Shown piece after piece: positions 1 to 11,293 of a DNA stretch of 64,000 bases. A model generated the notes under the pieces. It had not been told where the DNA came from. It saw only the letters and a program-made list of their open reading frames with translations, and searched no databases. The translations under genes and the position numbers were made by a program. Position 1 is the stretch's first letter. Each line of letters starts with the position of its first letter. Source of the stretch: Paragorgia papillata (Eukaryota; Cnidaria; Anthozoa; Scleralcyonacea; Coralliidae); NCBI GenBank assembly GCA_035771165.1, contig JAWNZC010000446.1:1736001-1800000 (forward strand), read 5' to 3'.

Positions 1-299
1 TGAAGATTTATAGTGGTGAAATGCTCTTTATTTTTGTAAATCTTAGTTGATAAGCATAAAAAATAATAAAAATAGTTACCTGATGTTTCTGTCGCGTAGT
101 TTGTTTTTGTCGTAGTTCTGTGCACGTTTTTTTTCTCCAGTTTTTTCTCAGTTTTTTCGGCAGTAAACCAGTTTCGGAGTATACCCGGGGAATTTTTGTA
201 CCGGCATTTTGTTTATCCACGCGTGGAATAATTAATCCACGCGGGTTTCGAGTAAACGCGCGAGTAATTTATCGAGAACGGGTCGTGGATCATGCGCGG
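1..299. other. No gene recognised
   Basis: AT-rich sequence with no convincing coding region. From about 217 to 320 it becomes CG-rich, with repeated CCACGCG and CGCGTGG words that run into the CTGTAACAG-type repeat. Confidence 0.4.
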
Positions 300-518
300 G
301 TCACGTCGCGTTTCCACGCGATCTATCATGGCTGTTACAGTCTGATGGCATCAGCGCTGTATCACGCCTGACATCAGTGCTGATACAGACTGTGGTCATC
401 ATAGCTGTAACAGGGGTCGCTACATTTTCCTGTTCAGACCTGATGGAATCATAATGTAACAGACCTGATATCAGTGCTGTTGGATGCTGTAACAGAGCGT
501 GCGTTTTTAGGTGTGTAG
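300..518 (+). repeat. CTGTTACAG/CTGATACAG palindromic word cluster, copy 1
   Basis: The block is built from short near-palindromes such as CTGTTACAG, CTGATACAG and CATCAGTGCTG, spaced irregularly. It ends with GCGTTTTTAGGTGTGTAG, as does the block at 1560-1912, so the two are copies of one dispersed family. No coding capacity is seen. The ending also resembles GCGTTTCCGGCTGTGTAT, which ends the CTTGTTACAAC clusters at 23.8-25.2 kb, so the two word-cluster families may be related. Confidence 0.6.
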
Positions 519-1559
519 GAGATCAAGGTTCTTGCCCCCTCCCCCTACCCAAGACCCTGGCTATGTTACTGGAAAACAGTTTTAATAAGAAAAACAACTT
601 TTACTACCATGCATAATTGTAAAAAAATGATGAAATGTTGGTCTTGATACCTGTGAATAAATATTTTTATAGTGTTATTATATTTTCTGGATTAGGGCTT
701 TGCTGTGTGCATTTAAAAAATATGAAAATATAATAAAATATTGGCATATGTTTCTTTGACATTTAATAATACCCCACCCTCACCCCATGCACCCCTAAAG
801 TGTATCGATTTGTGGTTATATAATTATAAATAAGATCTGACTGTGCAGCATAAAACAAATAAATCTTATTTTCTATATAGTTTTGTGCAATATATTTAAA
901 ATATGTCCAACAATATTGCAAAACAACAGAATTATTTACGTCCAGAAATTTATTTTCTAACTTAATCTTTTTGTACTATCATTCATTTGAATAGTTTACT
1001 AGATTTTAAAACTTACCTTTAGCTTTGTGGAGCTAGAATTGCAACGTAAAGCCAGTTATAAAAAAGGAAAGGGAAAATACTTTGTTGTTGCTGACGCCAT
1101 AACTTTTGTAGAGTTGTCCAATTTTGCCTTGTTTCAATACCAGTGTTTCGTCGCATTTTGGAAGAAACGAGCTTCACAAGCTTTCAAATTAGTACTGTAC
1201 ATACTGCTGAAACAAACTTTCTGTTATATCTCAAGAGTCATGTCCAACGAGAATAGTGAGTGATGATTTTTCGCTTTTCATTTTCACCAAGACATTGTGG
1301 GCTGAGCCTGTCTTTAATACAAAACTCACACTTGTTGCACGTAATTTCCGCCACAAAAACATTCGCAGAAAGACGTCAAAGTTTGAAATAAACATCCAAA
1401 GTTTTTCATGTTAATTCATTCAGAAATAACTTAGAAGTTTTGTTTGTTTTTCCATGCCAGACTGTTCAAAGCGCTCAGTCTCTTGTCTTTTTTTGCTGAC
1501 GAAGTCACGAAAAATTCGTGTCGCGACACGCTGTTACCGCGGGAAAATCCACGCAGTTC
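519..1559. other. AT-rich stretch without a recognised gene
   Basis: No protein family, RNA gene or clear repeat is recognised. A short open frame near 1027-1263 has no recognisable motif. Confidence 0.4.
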
Positions 1560-1912
1560 CAAACAGCTCTGACACAACCTGTTCAACATGGCTGTTACAG
1601 TGCTGGTATCGTCAGTCCTGATTTATCTGATACCAACAGCTTCCATCAGTGCTGTTGCCCCATCATAGCTGTTACAGCCTGTTCTTACAGACGGCTACAG
1701 ATCTGTTGTCAACATACCTGTATCATTCTTTTATATCAGACTGATACAGCACTGACAGATCAACAGTCTGTTGCAGTCTGATGCTGTCAGTTCTGAACAG
1801 TCTGTGGACGTCTACAGCCTGTAACAGCTATGATATCATACCTGTATCAGGCCTGTAGCTGCAACAGGCTGTAACAGACCTGTGGAAACTTGTGGCGTTT
1901 TTAGGTGTGTAG
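1560..1912 (+). repeat. CTGTAACAG palindromic word cluster, copy 2
   Basis: This is the second member of the family at 300-518, with the same GGCTGTTACAG beginning and the same GCGTTTTTAGGTGTGTAG end. It is longer and carries more words (CTGTAACAGC, CTGATACAGC, CTGTATCAG). The words read nearly the same on both strands. Six-frame ORFs here are by-products of the repeat. Confidence 0.6.
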
Positions 1913-1914
1913 GC

Positions 1915-2268
1915 GGGAATTTGACGCAAAGCAATCCCACCCGGTCGGGCATTTGACTATTGAAAAAAGTTGGTCAGCGGTTGCACGTTAAAAAATCTCC
2001 TCGTTCTAGCTATCTCTTCAGGATGCATGATCTTTTCTGTCGATATTCCACGTGAACATTTGAAAATGCCGTTGTTTAAAGTCTGGAATGCAAAGAAGGA
2101 CGTTGAAACTTCATGGTAGTGAATTTTTTGTTGTCTATGAATGAAATATTTCAAACAAAATCTTTTAATAGAGCCTTTGACAGTCCCAGACAGTGGGGCA
2201 TTTGACTGTGTTTTCGGTCCGCATAGTGGGGAATTTGACCAAAATTTTTCGGAAAAGTCAAATTCCCG
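1915..2268. repeat. MITE-like block with inverted GGGAATTTGAC ends
   Basis: The left end reads GGGAATTTGAC and the right end GTCAAATTCCC. Internal copies of GGGGCATTTGAC and GGGGAATTTGACC lie beside GC-rich words (TTGCCCGGGGGG). The overlapping minus-strand ORF at 1957-2316 is explained by the repeat. No target duplication was established. Confidence 0.4.
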
Positions 2269-2500
2269 GGGGGTTGCCCGGGGGGGGATGATCGCAGTTG
2301 GAATTGACTCGTACATAAGAGTGAGAAATGTGTTTTAAGCAACTTTGAGCTAGGTGTTTTGATATTAGATCAAACACAACTTTTGAGTGTTTCAAGATCA
2401 AACAAATCAGGAAATGAATCAGTTGTCAAATGAATTAGTATTTTAAGATAAGTTTGAGGTCAAAGTTGGCTTAATCTATCCGTAGTTTATAATAGAAAAC

Positions 2501-2772
2501 ATACATGGTTTGGAAGCTCAACAAAAGTCATTGTTTTTTGTTTTTGTTCAGGTTTGGCAATTTTTGCACTTTCTAGGCTGCTGAACATATTGTGTTTTCT
2601 GTATAATGAAGCAATCATCCAATAGCAACGTTTGGGTTCAATCACTCAACTGTACTGTTTAAATATTAATAAACCTAAAACAAAGGATTTGGCACCTTCA
2701 CGTACCTTTCAACATGAATCGTAGCTTGATTGTTAACCGCTTTGAAGTTTGCCAGGTTTCCAAACCATGTAT
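2501..2772. mobile_element. MITE, ATGGTTTGGAA family, copy 1
   Basis: Inverted ends are ATACATGGTTTGGAA on the left and TTCCAAACCATGTAT on the right. The interior (CCAATAGCAACGTTT, TCAATCACTCAAC, AATATTAATAAACC) matches the element at 33113-33405 in the same orientation, so this is a two-copy MITE family within the window. No coding sequence. Confidence 0.65.
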
Positions 2773-3466
2773 ATTTTAATTAACTATGATCTATCTTGGA
2801 AGTGTTTGATCACATATCAAACCTTTGTCTCGCTAATGATTTTCCTGTGTGTTTGGTTTATGAATTATTAATGAGTTTGAGAAGTATATATATTATCACA
2901 GTGCCCTGTATTTACACGATATACATGTATATAAGAAATTTATGCGGACAAAATATATTGGCTGTTTTACAAAACCTTGACTTGGTGCTTTGTTTACTTG
3001 TTTTAGGTGTTGTTCAATATCTTGTATAATGAAATTAAGAAACCAAAGTTTGTGCACATCAGAGCTGCAACGGTGGTCTGACCACAGAATAGTAGATACA
3101 CCAGAAGTCTGACTCTTGTGAAAGTACTAAAATATTCTATAATTAATCTGGTGTCTAAGTGCCACCAATTGTATATTTTGATAAATTGTTGAAAAGCTAT
3201 TGTGAAGTGTTGGGAAACTTAAAGCCTTGAATATGTTGAAAGCCTTGAAATGAAGAAATATATCTGTTGAAACTACAATATTGAGTATTGTCATACTGTC
3301 TTATTTAAAATACTAGCAGAATCACAAAATGTTAGTGATGTGCATTACACTTGAATGCCACTGACAGCATATTTATGGCAGGTAAAATGTTGTTTTGGAA
3401 CATAATGTTGATATTTATCTGGGGTGATTAATTCTTTGAAAGTTTTCATGGCAATAATGTAATATT
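2773..3466. other. No gene recognised
   Basis: AT-rich sequence. A 77-codon ORF at 2796-3029 has low-complexity hydrophobic content and no recognisable domain. Confidence 0.35.
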
Positions 3467-3577
3467 GATTATTTTTGTGGAAACACCATGAAGAATATTT
3501 ATTTGGTAAGCTTTCGGCCTGAGTCAACACGCTGAAATGCTATAAATAGTTTACATGGTGTTTCCACAAAAATAATC
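3467..3577. repeat. Perfect 24-bp inverted repeat (hairpin)
   Basis: The arms at 3467-3490 and 3554-3577 are exact reverse complements, beginning GATTATTTTTGTGG, with a 63-base loop. It could be a small fold-back element or an RNA hairpin. No target duplication is seen. Confidence 0.7.
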
Positions 3578-3602
3578 TACATGTATATGATCTGGGGTGA
3601 GT

Positions 3603-3834
3603 TGTACAAAGCCCAGATACCTTATCTAGTTGATAAGTTCTAGCTAAAGAACAGCACTAATCATGCTTTGAACAATCTAATATAAAATTTTATCCACTGA
3701 ATAGTTATGTACCTGATAGTGTTGTTCAGCGGATAAAAGTTAAATTGGGTTGTTCAAAGCACCACTAGAGTGGTTTTCTAGCTAGGGTTTATCCACCAGA
3801 TAAGCTATCCATGCTTCGTACAAAAATCAGAATT
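3603..3834. mobile_element. Fold-back MITE with TTGTACAAAG-type ends
   Basis: The left part (TTGTACAAAGCCCAGATA, CTTATCTAGTTGATAA, TTCTAGCTA) is matched in reverse complement by the right part (TAGCTAGGGTTTATCC, AGATAAGCTATCC, TTCGTACAAAAA). A second inner pair (GCTTTGAACAA and TTGTTCAAAGC) extends the fold. No ORF. Confidence 0.55.
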
Positions 3835-4916
3835 TTACAAGTTCACTTCATGTAAAACTTGGGGGCATGTTTATGATGCGAATATATGCTGTTTTGGAAA
3901 CAGCCAGTAAAGTTGTATGTATAGTATGTGCCATGTTCAAATTAGCAATACATGTATAAAATGATTTAAAATACTGAACTATCATTTTTTTTTTGTGTGT
4001 GTCTGTGTGCTTTTCACACATTTTCATGCATTGCTTCTTAAGTCTATATCTCTTTCTGTGCTTAACAACGGTAGTCACATGTACGCATTGCGTACCTATT
4101 TTTTGTTGTGGTTAATGATTTATTTAACGTCGCAAGCACAGGATGTACGACATAAGCTAAGACCTAACGTGTTGATTTTACGGTTAAGATATCTTAGGTT
4201 AGCTACGGTTAGGATACTCGAAAAAATTGCTAAAATCGTGAGACTCATTGAAGCTCGACAACAAATTTGAGAAAAACAAATTTGACGACATATTTAGTTC
4301 GACGACTTTGTGATTAAACACATTTCTAATGGCTGTAAATATTGGGCCATTTCTTGTATTTTTTTACAAATAAAATGTATATAATTATGTGTTCTCTTTG
4401 TCTTTCGTGCATGCATGTATTGTGTTACTTGCAGTCAAGGAATTTTGAAGTTATTCATGCAGTAGACACATGTACGCACTGTGTACTTATTTTTTCGTTC
4501 TTGCGGCTTAAAAAAAAAACATGTGGAAAGAATGTGGTGATTCTTATATCGCGAAAATGTTTGTTAATTGTTATTTTTATCAAATCTTCCATTGTTTGTT
4601 GCCATTAACTTTTATACATGCTTTTATAAAGGATCAGTTTTTTAAGATAACAAGACGAAATCGAAAGTTATAGCCAAAATATCTATCGCCTCGTGTTTTA
4701 AATCTGATACATAACAGACATATTGAGTAACGGTAACAGAAATCTTGAAAAAAGTTTAGTGATACTTTGTTACTCACTGTACAGTATCCACAAGAGATAT
4801 ACCTATATCCAAATATGGAGAATGCGAATAAATAGATAGTATATACTAAAAAAATGTTTATACAATAATTCGACTATACTTCAATTTTTTTGTTTACCTC
4901 TTAACAATGTATATTT
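3835..4916. other. AT-rich stretch, nothing recognised
   Basis: Small open frames at 3995-4270 and 4342-4608 show no domain or usable splice context. No RNA gene is seen. Confidence 0.35.
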
Positions 4917-5023
4917 AACAGTTATACCATGAGCTCGAGTTGTATATGAGCTCATAGCCAACGAGGCGCTTCGCCAAGTTGGCTATTAGTTCGTATACAA
5001 CGAGAGCGAATGGTATAACTGTT
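4917..5023. repeat. 107-bp imperfect palindrome
   Basis: AACAGTTATACCAT on the left pairs with ATGGTATAACTGTT on the right. Pairing continues inward through TTGTATA and ATAGCCAAC to a short loop at GCGCTTCGCC. Total fold-back elements of this kind are typical of MITEs. Related fragments (GAGCTGATAGCC near 5750, GACGAGGCGCAGCC near 13840) occur nearby. Confidence 0.65.
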
Positions 5024-6403
5024 TTATTATATAGCCAAGCACTGTACAAGAGACAAAATTACAGCGAAATGTTTGAAACAACAAACTTCCGGCATAGGCA
5101 ACTAATACTTCCGCCATGCGTAATGATGCATTCACACGGAGTTTCTCGATGAGCTGTTCGGCAAACATATTTGAAATGTTGTATAAATGTTGCTCGAGAG
5201 GCAAAAAATGTGTTAAGAAGATCAACAAAAAAGATTAAAAGGTACCTTTATGAAGTCAAAAGGTGGGTCAGTTGTTTATATTAGCGTTGCTGTCGTGAAA
5301 AATGTTTTGATTTCATGCAAAAATGAAACTGAAACACCTTCGGCAGTGAAACTAAATTACTTAGTTGGTTGTTTTTGAAAAAGAACAAGCTTTTTACTAC
5401 TCCAAATGCTTATCTAAATTTAAAAAGTCTCTTTACTGGTGATCTCCTACGAAATGTGTGTTGTAAGCTTGATTTTAACCGTGAGTTTCTTTGTTGGCAA
5501 CAAATTAACATCAACCCGTTAATTTAGTCGTGTTTTTGAAGTAAAAAGACGTAATTTTTAGGTGAATTTTACCATTTAACATGCTAAATTGTGTATTTGT
5601 TAATGTATTTTTACACAATGTTGGTTTTTTTTACATTTGAGGTTGGAGGGTGTTGATGCTTTTCTGTATAAAAATCCGTCAATTCCAACTCTTTTCGGCA
5701 GTTTAAAAAAACATGCCACCATCTTGTTTTTCTTCTACTAGTAGGATATGAGCTGATAGCCTGGTAGTAGGGAACCAATCAGATTACGCAAAAGCTCATA
5801 ACCGATATCATGCTATAGAATAAATAATAAGATACCTCAACTGTAAATTGTCCAGTCAGAAAGCTTAATTTGTACCACGTGACCAGTCAATTAATCATCG
5901 AATCGTGTACCACGCGTGAACGCCACGCACGATTCACGAAGCTGTATATATCAACAGAATGGAAACAGACAATGAACAGCTGACAAAAGTTAAGCTAACT
6001 TTTTTTAAATTAAATGGAAAGATTATATATGTTTCGGTATAATATATAAATTATATAGACCCTTCGCTCGGAACCGCGAGGTAAATATCTACACTATTCA
6101 CCGACACTGAGGTGAATAATTGTTTTAGCATATACCTCGTAAATGAAATAACAAGTTTAACATTAATCTTATATTTTTCAGTATTTTCATACGAGACACG
6201 GCCGCTAGCAACTTGGCGTACTCGATATTGTCAACAAAACAGTTTTTACAACTTTTGAATATATTAATGGCTAGAAAATTGTAAAGAAACATACATGTGG
6301 ACACTCTTCTACCTAATTTTGTTGACTTTTCTCGTTATTTTACTACATCAGCCTTGTTTATCAACAAAATCGCCTGCTTCGGTAAACAAAGCAAAACTGA
6401 CCG
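5024..6403. other. Intergenic, no gene recognised
   Basis: AT-rich with scattered repeat fragments, including a GAGCTGATAGCCTGG piece near 5750. Nothing convincingly coding. Confidence 0.35.
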
Positions 6404-7080
6404 AACCTCGTATTTTGCCTCCACGATGGGGGGTCGGCCGAAATGGCCCTGGCATCGGCTGGTCACGTGACACCCAGAATTTTGGGGTGTTTGTGAGAAT
6501 GCGGTCTTTGTGTTTTGTTTTTGTATAATACGTACACATGAATAATAAATGAAATATTTAACGAATCAACGCTGTGCCGAATCACTGATGTGAATCCTTT
6601 ACTGATCATAAAAGCAACTGACCAGCATTATTCATCATGATACTCCCACGATTATCCAGGATACATGTAAATGTCATGAACAAACATATATCTAATGTTT
6701 TAACCAAAGCTATCGTTTCCATTCTTTGGGTAAACTTTGCAGAGTGGATTATTGCAATAGCAATTAAAGCGCACAGTTGCTATTTAAAAACCTCAAATGC
6801 GGACAAACAAACCAAAATCAACTCTCAAGGGATTCAAAATGAACGTTTTTCTATTGTTGGCAACTCAAAATTAATGAAAAATGCGGACAAACATGATGGC
6901 ATTGACAACACTGACGTCATCTGTGCGGAGCGCTATTCGAATTTTTATGAGTAAAGTATACTCTATCTGAATTAAACTAGTTCTTAAACTGGCCAATCAG
7001 ATTATAGAATCGACCAGCCGATGCCAAGCCATTTTCGCCGACCTCCCAACGTGGAGGCAAAATGCCCTGGGTACGAGGTT
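6404..7080. mobile_element. Element with about 65-bp inverted ends (AACCTCGT family)
   Basis: The left arm runs from AACCTCGTATTTTGCC to CATCGGCTGGTC. The right arm at about 7012-7080 is its imperfect reverse complement, ending GGGTACGAGGTT. The interior (about 540 bp) has no recognised gene. The same AACCTCGT...CCAGGGC end recurs at 61668-61688 and in the micro-MITE at 62120-62183, so this is a dispersed family. Confidence 0.55.
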
Positions 7081-7299
7081 GAAACTGCATGGCCGCCATT
7101 TTGTTTTGTCCGCAGGTGAATAGTGCAGGATATCCTGAGCTAGAGGAACCAATCAAATTGCGTGAATAAACTTCAAGAAAAACTCTTTATTCAATTCTTT
7201 ATCCTACGTTTGCATGCCTCGGATGACATGCATGATTACATGAGAAAGAGATATTAGCGACAAATAGATATAGTTAGCTACCTCCATGAAAAATGTATG

Positions 7300-7305
7300 T
7301 TTATT
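7300..7305 (-). promoter_or_regulatory. Candidate polyadenylation signal of the first MFSD6-like gene
   Basis: AATAAA on the minus strand (TTTATT on plus), about 50 bases after the stop codon of the 7355-8908 gene. This is a plausible spacing, but no transcript evidence is available. Confidence 0.4.
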
Positions 7306-7354
7306 ATACGGAAATTAAATTATGTATGTAACGATAAAGCAACTTATTATAGTC

Positions 7355-8908
7355 TTAAGTTTCAGTTAGTTGTTGGTAGTTTTGCTGTCTAAAACACCCA
7401 TTGTTTTTATTAATAATAAATATTAGAAAAAAAGCATCCATACAGCTAACTAGCGTCACGGCCAGAAAGACATTTGCTGCACCGTATGTGTTTATGAAAA
7501 TGCCGCCAATCACGCCACCAGATGCATAACCGAAACCCCAGTAGAATGCATGCAATATGGTCTGTAATGTTGCAACCGATCCAGGACGGATTCCAATGTA
7601 GGAGAGCAACGCAGCCCATGTGAAAGAAACAGCTAGTGATTTGAAAACTTCAACTGACAAAACAATCCATGGGTTCTTTGCCAGACCATAACAAAGTGTT
7701 TGAGCTGCTGAACTGAATAGGCCTACGGCAATGACGTTTAGATGACCAAAACGTTCTATGAAGTGCTGAGAAAAGAAAAATCCAAACATTTCTGCCATGG
7801 AGTTTATACTGGTTATCAAGCTAAAAAGAATTTGACTTCCACCGAGATCGTGTAAATGCCAAAACAAAAATGTCTCGATAAGGCCCAACACGAAGCCACA
7901 ATATACAGCCGTTAGCAGGAGGTAACCAGTTGTAAAATCAACATGCTTTTTGACGTTCTTTATTACATTAAGATCACGACTTTCGTCATCGTCCTTGCTT
8001 AACTTCATAAATATGGCTGCAATAAGTGCAAATGTCATCATTGCTCCGAAAACGTAGAAACATGGTTTATAATCGATCTCGTTATTGTTGTCACATGCTG
8101 ACGTTCTTGACCAAAGACCCAAAGCAAGTCCAACAATTAAGGCAGTCGTTCCCCATCCAATCGAGCCGAATAGTCTTTGTCGACCATACTTATATGTCTC
8201 GTTCGAAATAGCTTGGAGTGTAGCTATGTTTGCCATAGTCTGAGTTGGTGCCGAGACTAAATTTCCCATGGCAATAATGAAAAAAAATATTAGGAATAAT
8301 TTTTTCCCGTTTGATGTATGGTTAATATGATCGTATTTATTAGACTTTGTGCCATTTAAACTTTGCAACGATGCGTTGGATAAAGACGGCTTTCTAATAC
8401 GAGCTTTTTGCCAAACGCTAGTTTGATTATTGTTATCGCCATACCACGGAGAAACGTTTGATAAAATACCTTTTGTCTTTGATAGGGTGCCATTCAGGAT
8501 ATCGATGGACATGTTGTCAGTTCTTTCGAATGAATTACTAGAACAGTTTTGTTTATTTTCTTCTGTGTGTACAATTGGTACAAATGTGATAGAAGTGTAA
8601 GTTAGAATCCATCCTATCGTGCCAACCAGTAGTGCAATTTTACGTATGTTGATTTTATCAGCTACGAACCCCCAAATAGGCATTGCCATAGATTGAACAA
8701 ACGGTCTGAGACCAACAAGCAACCCGGTCTGCAGCGACGACAGTTGTAGTTGTTTAAAGAACAAGCTTATGTACGGAAATGTGGATCCCAATGCTGAGAA
8801 GTAAAAGAAGTAAAACGCTTTGAAGGGCAGTAGCCCATTGTTCACTTTTATCCTTCGACGGGAATCTGTTTGTTGAATCTGTTTTGTTGAGCTTTCCTCC
8901 ATCATCAT
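7355..8908 (-). CDS. MFSD6-like major facilitator superfamily transporter (517 aa)
   Basis: This is a multi-pass membrane protein of the major facilitator superfamily, closest by eye to the MFSD6 group; its substrate is unknown. About 12 hydrophobic segments are visible: three between residues 25 and 112, then a hydrophilic loop (about 113-203) with many N-glycosylation sequons, then about nine more to residue 500. GFVADKINIRK after the second segment fits the MFS loop 2-3 motif (G-x3-D). LFGSIGWG and the late glycine-rich helices (GFGYASGGVIGG) are also typical. The ORF is uninterrupted, so the gene is intronless over its coding region. Three ATGs stand in tandem at the start; the first is used. 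It is shorter than vertebrate MFSD6 (about 790 aa). The neighbour at 11294-13432 is a same-strand relative, pointing to an old tandem duplication. Confidence 0.85.
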   Translation of the reverse strand: MMMEESSTKQIQQTDSRRRIKVNNGLLPFKAFYFFYFSALGSTFPYISLFFKQLQLSSLQTGLLVGLRPFVQSMAMPIWGFVADKINIRKIALLVGTIGWILTYTSITFVPIVHTEENKQNCSSNSFERTDNMSIDILNGTLSKTKGILSNVSPWYGDNNNQTSVWQKARIRKPSLSNASLQSLNGTKSNKYDHINHTSNGKKLFLIFFFIIAMGNLVSAPTQTMANIATLQAISNETYKYGRQRLFGSIGWGTTALIVGLALGLWSRTSACDNNNEIDYKPCFYVFGAMMTFALIAAIFMKLSKDDDESRDLNVIKNVKKHVDFTTGYLLLTAVYCGFVLGLIETFLFWHLHDLGGSQILFSLITSINSMAEMFGFFFSQHFIERFGHLNVIAVGLFSSAAQTLCYGLAKNPWIVLSVEVFKSLAVSFTWAALLSYIGIRPGSVATLQTILHAFYWGFGYASGGVIGGIFINTYGAANVFLAVTLVSCMDAFFLIFIINKNNGCFRQQNYQQLTET

Positions 8909-9734
8909 AGACCACTTTATTAAAGGCCTTCACTTTAAATATTTATTTATGTGCGTCAAAATGAGCTTTCAATTAGCCTTGTTATAAAGCAAATATTCTT
9001 TTGAATTGCAGAATGCGGTAAATTTATGCCGCTAAACTCCAATAATTTGTATATATAGCAATTAACATTTTTTGTTAATCTGCACTTTGAGCCCATGACA
9101 ACTGTTGAGTTCCATGACAACGCAATTATAAGTATAGGGCATGCATATTTGTTTATAATTTTATAAAAGTTGAGAAGAATAAGCAACTAATTTTCGTTTG
9201 TATAAAATGTTTGGCAAAAGACGTACAGAATTACATAGTGAAAACTTGCTTTTGTTTTAATGGTTTGTTCTATGATCATGATTTAAGAATATCAGTAAAT
9301 AAAATATTTTTCGAAACCTCCATAGGCGTAGCAGGGGGCGGCTATTGCCCTCCCAAAATGTTTTTAAAAGGAAAATTCGGGTACATTGTGCTAGGAATTT
9401 CGGGCAATTTTGACATGTATTGCTGTGAAATGTTCAAGAGAAATTCATACGTTAAGTTAAGACTGAAAAATACGACTTAAAAATCAATATTTATAATCTT
9501 AAATTTTTCGGGCAAAAATCTCTGCCCCCCAAACAGAATTGGGTTGCTCATGGCAGCCTCTTCCCCGGACAATTACTCTTTTATCCTCAAAAAAACGAAA
9601 TTTAAATTCCGCATAATCCGCTATTGTTTGCAAAAAGCTGCAATCCCGCTCGCAAGCATCTGTCCCCTACTTCGTTCCTTTAAACCCCGTACTTTTTCGT
9701 TTATTTTGTCAGTTTTCAACACTTGGCATTTTGG
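8909..9734. other. Upstream region of the first MFSD6-like gene, no other gene
   Basis: AT-rich. A fragment near 9322 (GGCGTAGCAGGGGGCGG) resembles degraded transposon ends seen elsewhere. No promoter motif could be assigned with confidence. Confidence 0.3.

Positions 9735-9810
<76 letters not shown>
9735..9810. repeat. (TA)n microsatellite
   Basis: About 75 bases of almost pure alternating TA. Confidence 0.95.
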
Positions 9811-9812
<2 letters not shown>

Positions 9813-10380
9813 ATATTGTTTTCGTTGTTTTTAATAAAATGCCTCAATTGAAAACCTTAAATAATATGTGAAAGAAAAACATGTACGGCAGTGTTTTATC
9901 AGATATAAAATACGACGGGCGATAGCCGAATAACTTCAAAAACGATCTCTTTGGCAAGTTCATTGTCACTGGCGTAGTAATTTAAAAAAAAACGCGTAAA
10001 AGGGGGCGAAGGGTTATTATGTTCACGTATTTCTAGTTTATCAGATAAAAAACACGGACATAGTACTGATTTCTTTTGTGCTTTCCAGCCTTGAATTATC
10101 AATGCATTTTTAATATTTACAGCATTTATGATATAATGGTAAAAAATGGCCAGTTTGTTGAGTTGTTTTCAATATGTAATTGGAAATTGCAAATCAGCAA
10201 AAGAACAATATAATAAGCTCTAGTCATTAGGTTATATGTTCTTTGAACATGCATGGAAAAAGAAAAGAGCTGTATATACGTATAAGAGATTCAAACCTAA
10301 TATTTAAAAATAATTTCTATGCCTACTTTAGTAGATTGATCCATCACGGTTTTTAAGACGATTGGGGGTCGAACTCAAGT

Positions 10381-10494
10381 ATAAGTAATAGATAAATCCC
10401 GAGAACGAGGGATATATGCTATACAGTATAAAGACCCGAGGACTTTATATCGTATACATCCCAACGTTCGAGGGATTTATCTGACTTATTATTG
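10381..10494. repeat. Fold-back repeat with GATAAATCCC arms
   Basis: ATAAGTAATAGATAAATCCC on the left pairs with GGGATTTATCTGACTTATTAT on the right. The fold continues through GTATAAAG and CTTTATATCGTATAC near the centre. A second, smaller palindrome (GGGCTTTATGCGATATAAAGCCC) lies at about 10590-10613. Probably a degraded MITE. Confidence 0.5.
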
Positions 10495-10689
10495 AGGAGG
10501 TTTTCCAACAAAGTTTTGTCTTTTTTTTCCCACCTTGGACAAAGATTTTCCTTGTTTTTTTCTTCATTTCGTTTCTAATTATTATTCAAGGGGCTTTATG
10601 CGATATAAAGCCCTCGAAAGAACAAAGAAAACCGACTCAATAATAAATTAATACTATATATAGATCGGACTCCACAAGTTCAAATTATA

Positions 10690-10946
10690 AATGTATGTAT
10701 GTATGTAAACTTTGTTTAAGTGTCAAAATGTATTTAGCTCACAGAACTAATTGGGGACACTGTTGGTTTTACTGAGGAGGGAAACTGGACAAACCCGGAG
10801 AAAAACCGTCGAGGCACAGGAGAGAACCAACAACTCTACTCACATGAAGCTAAGGTTGCTCACCCATCCAAATATTAACCCCGTGTGACTGGGCTTAACT
10901 TCAGTGGTGAGAGGCAGCGCGCTAACAGCTATATGCGCCTATGCTG
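10690..10946 (-). mobile_element. SINE with tRNA/5S-like head
   Basis: Read on the minus strand, the head contains GGCGCATATAGCTGTTAGCG, close to the tRNA-type A-box region of many SINEs. It is followed by GAAGTTAAGCCC and GGTTAATATTTGGATGGGTG, which resemble the internal promoter boxes of 5S rRNA. A conserved-looking core follows (TTTTTCTCCGGGTTTGTCC, CAGTTTCCCTCCTC). The 3' side runs into a TACA-type microsatellite (about 10691-10706). It does not encode protein. It is not an intact 5S gene, because only parts of the 5S sequence are present. Confidence 0.55.
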
Positions 10947-11140
10947 TATATTCTCGCTCTTTCCAGTTACAGTAAAATGCATATAAACCCAAATACACTT
11001 TGCATTGGGCAATGAGAACAGCAAAAAGTTTTTCATTATTTAGTATTACGTTTGTATTCAACGCCATACGATTTTACTTGAGAGTTCATGATATATAGAG
11101 AGTATGATATATTGTTAACTTATGCACAATGCATACTACC

Positions 11141-11146
11141 TTTAAT
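11141..11146 (-). promoter_or_regulatory. Possible variant polyadenylation signal of the second MFSD6-like gene
   Basis: ATTAAA on the minus strand, about 150 bases after the stop of the 11294-13432 gene. No canonical AATAAA was noticed closer. Weak support. Confidence 0.2.
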
Positions 11147-11293
11147 ATTAGAAGAACATGCATACAGTATTGCGCCTTGTAGAATTGTATCGTTACTAAA
11201 GCAAAACTTTGACCATTATACTATATCTACTCTATACAGTTGATACAAATTATTAGTTCTTTACCACCTGCATGCACCTATACATGCATTATT

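Noticed and set aside
1957..2316. 119-codon minus-strand ORF
   Set aside because: It coincides with the GGGAATTTGAC inverted-repeat block and has no recognisable domain.
10860..10946. Possible 5S rRNA gene on the minus strand
   Set aside because: Only internal-promoter-like words match 5S rRNA; the rest of the molecule is absent and a SINE core follows.
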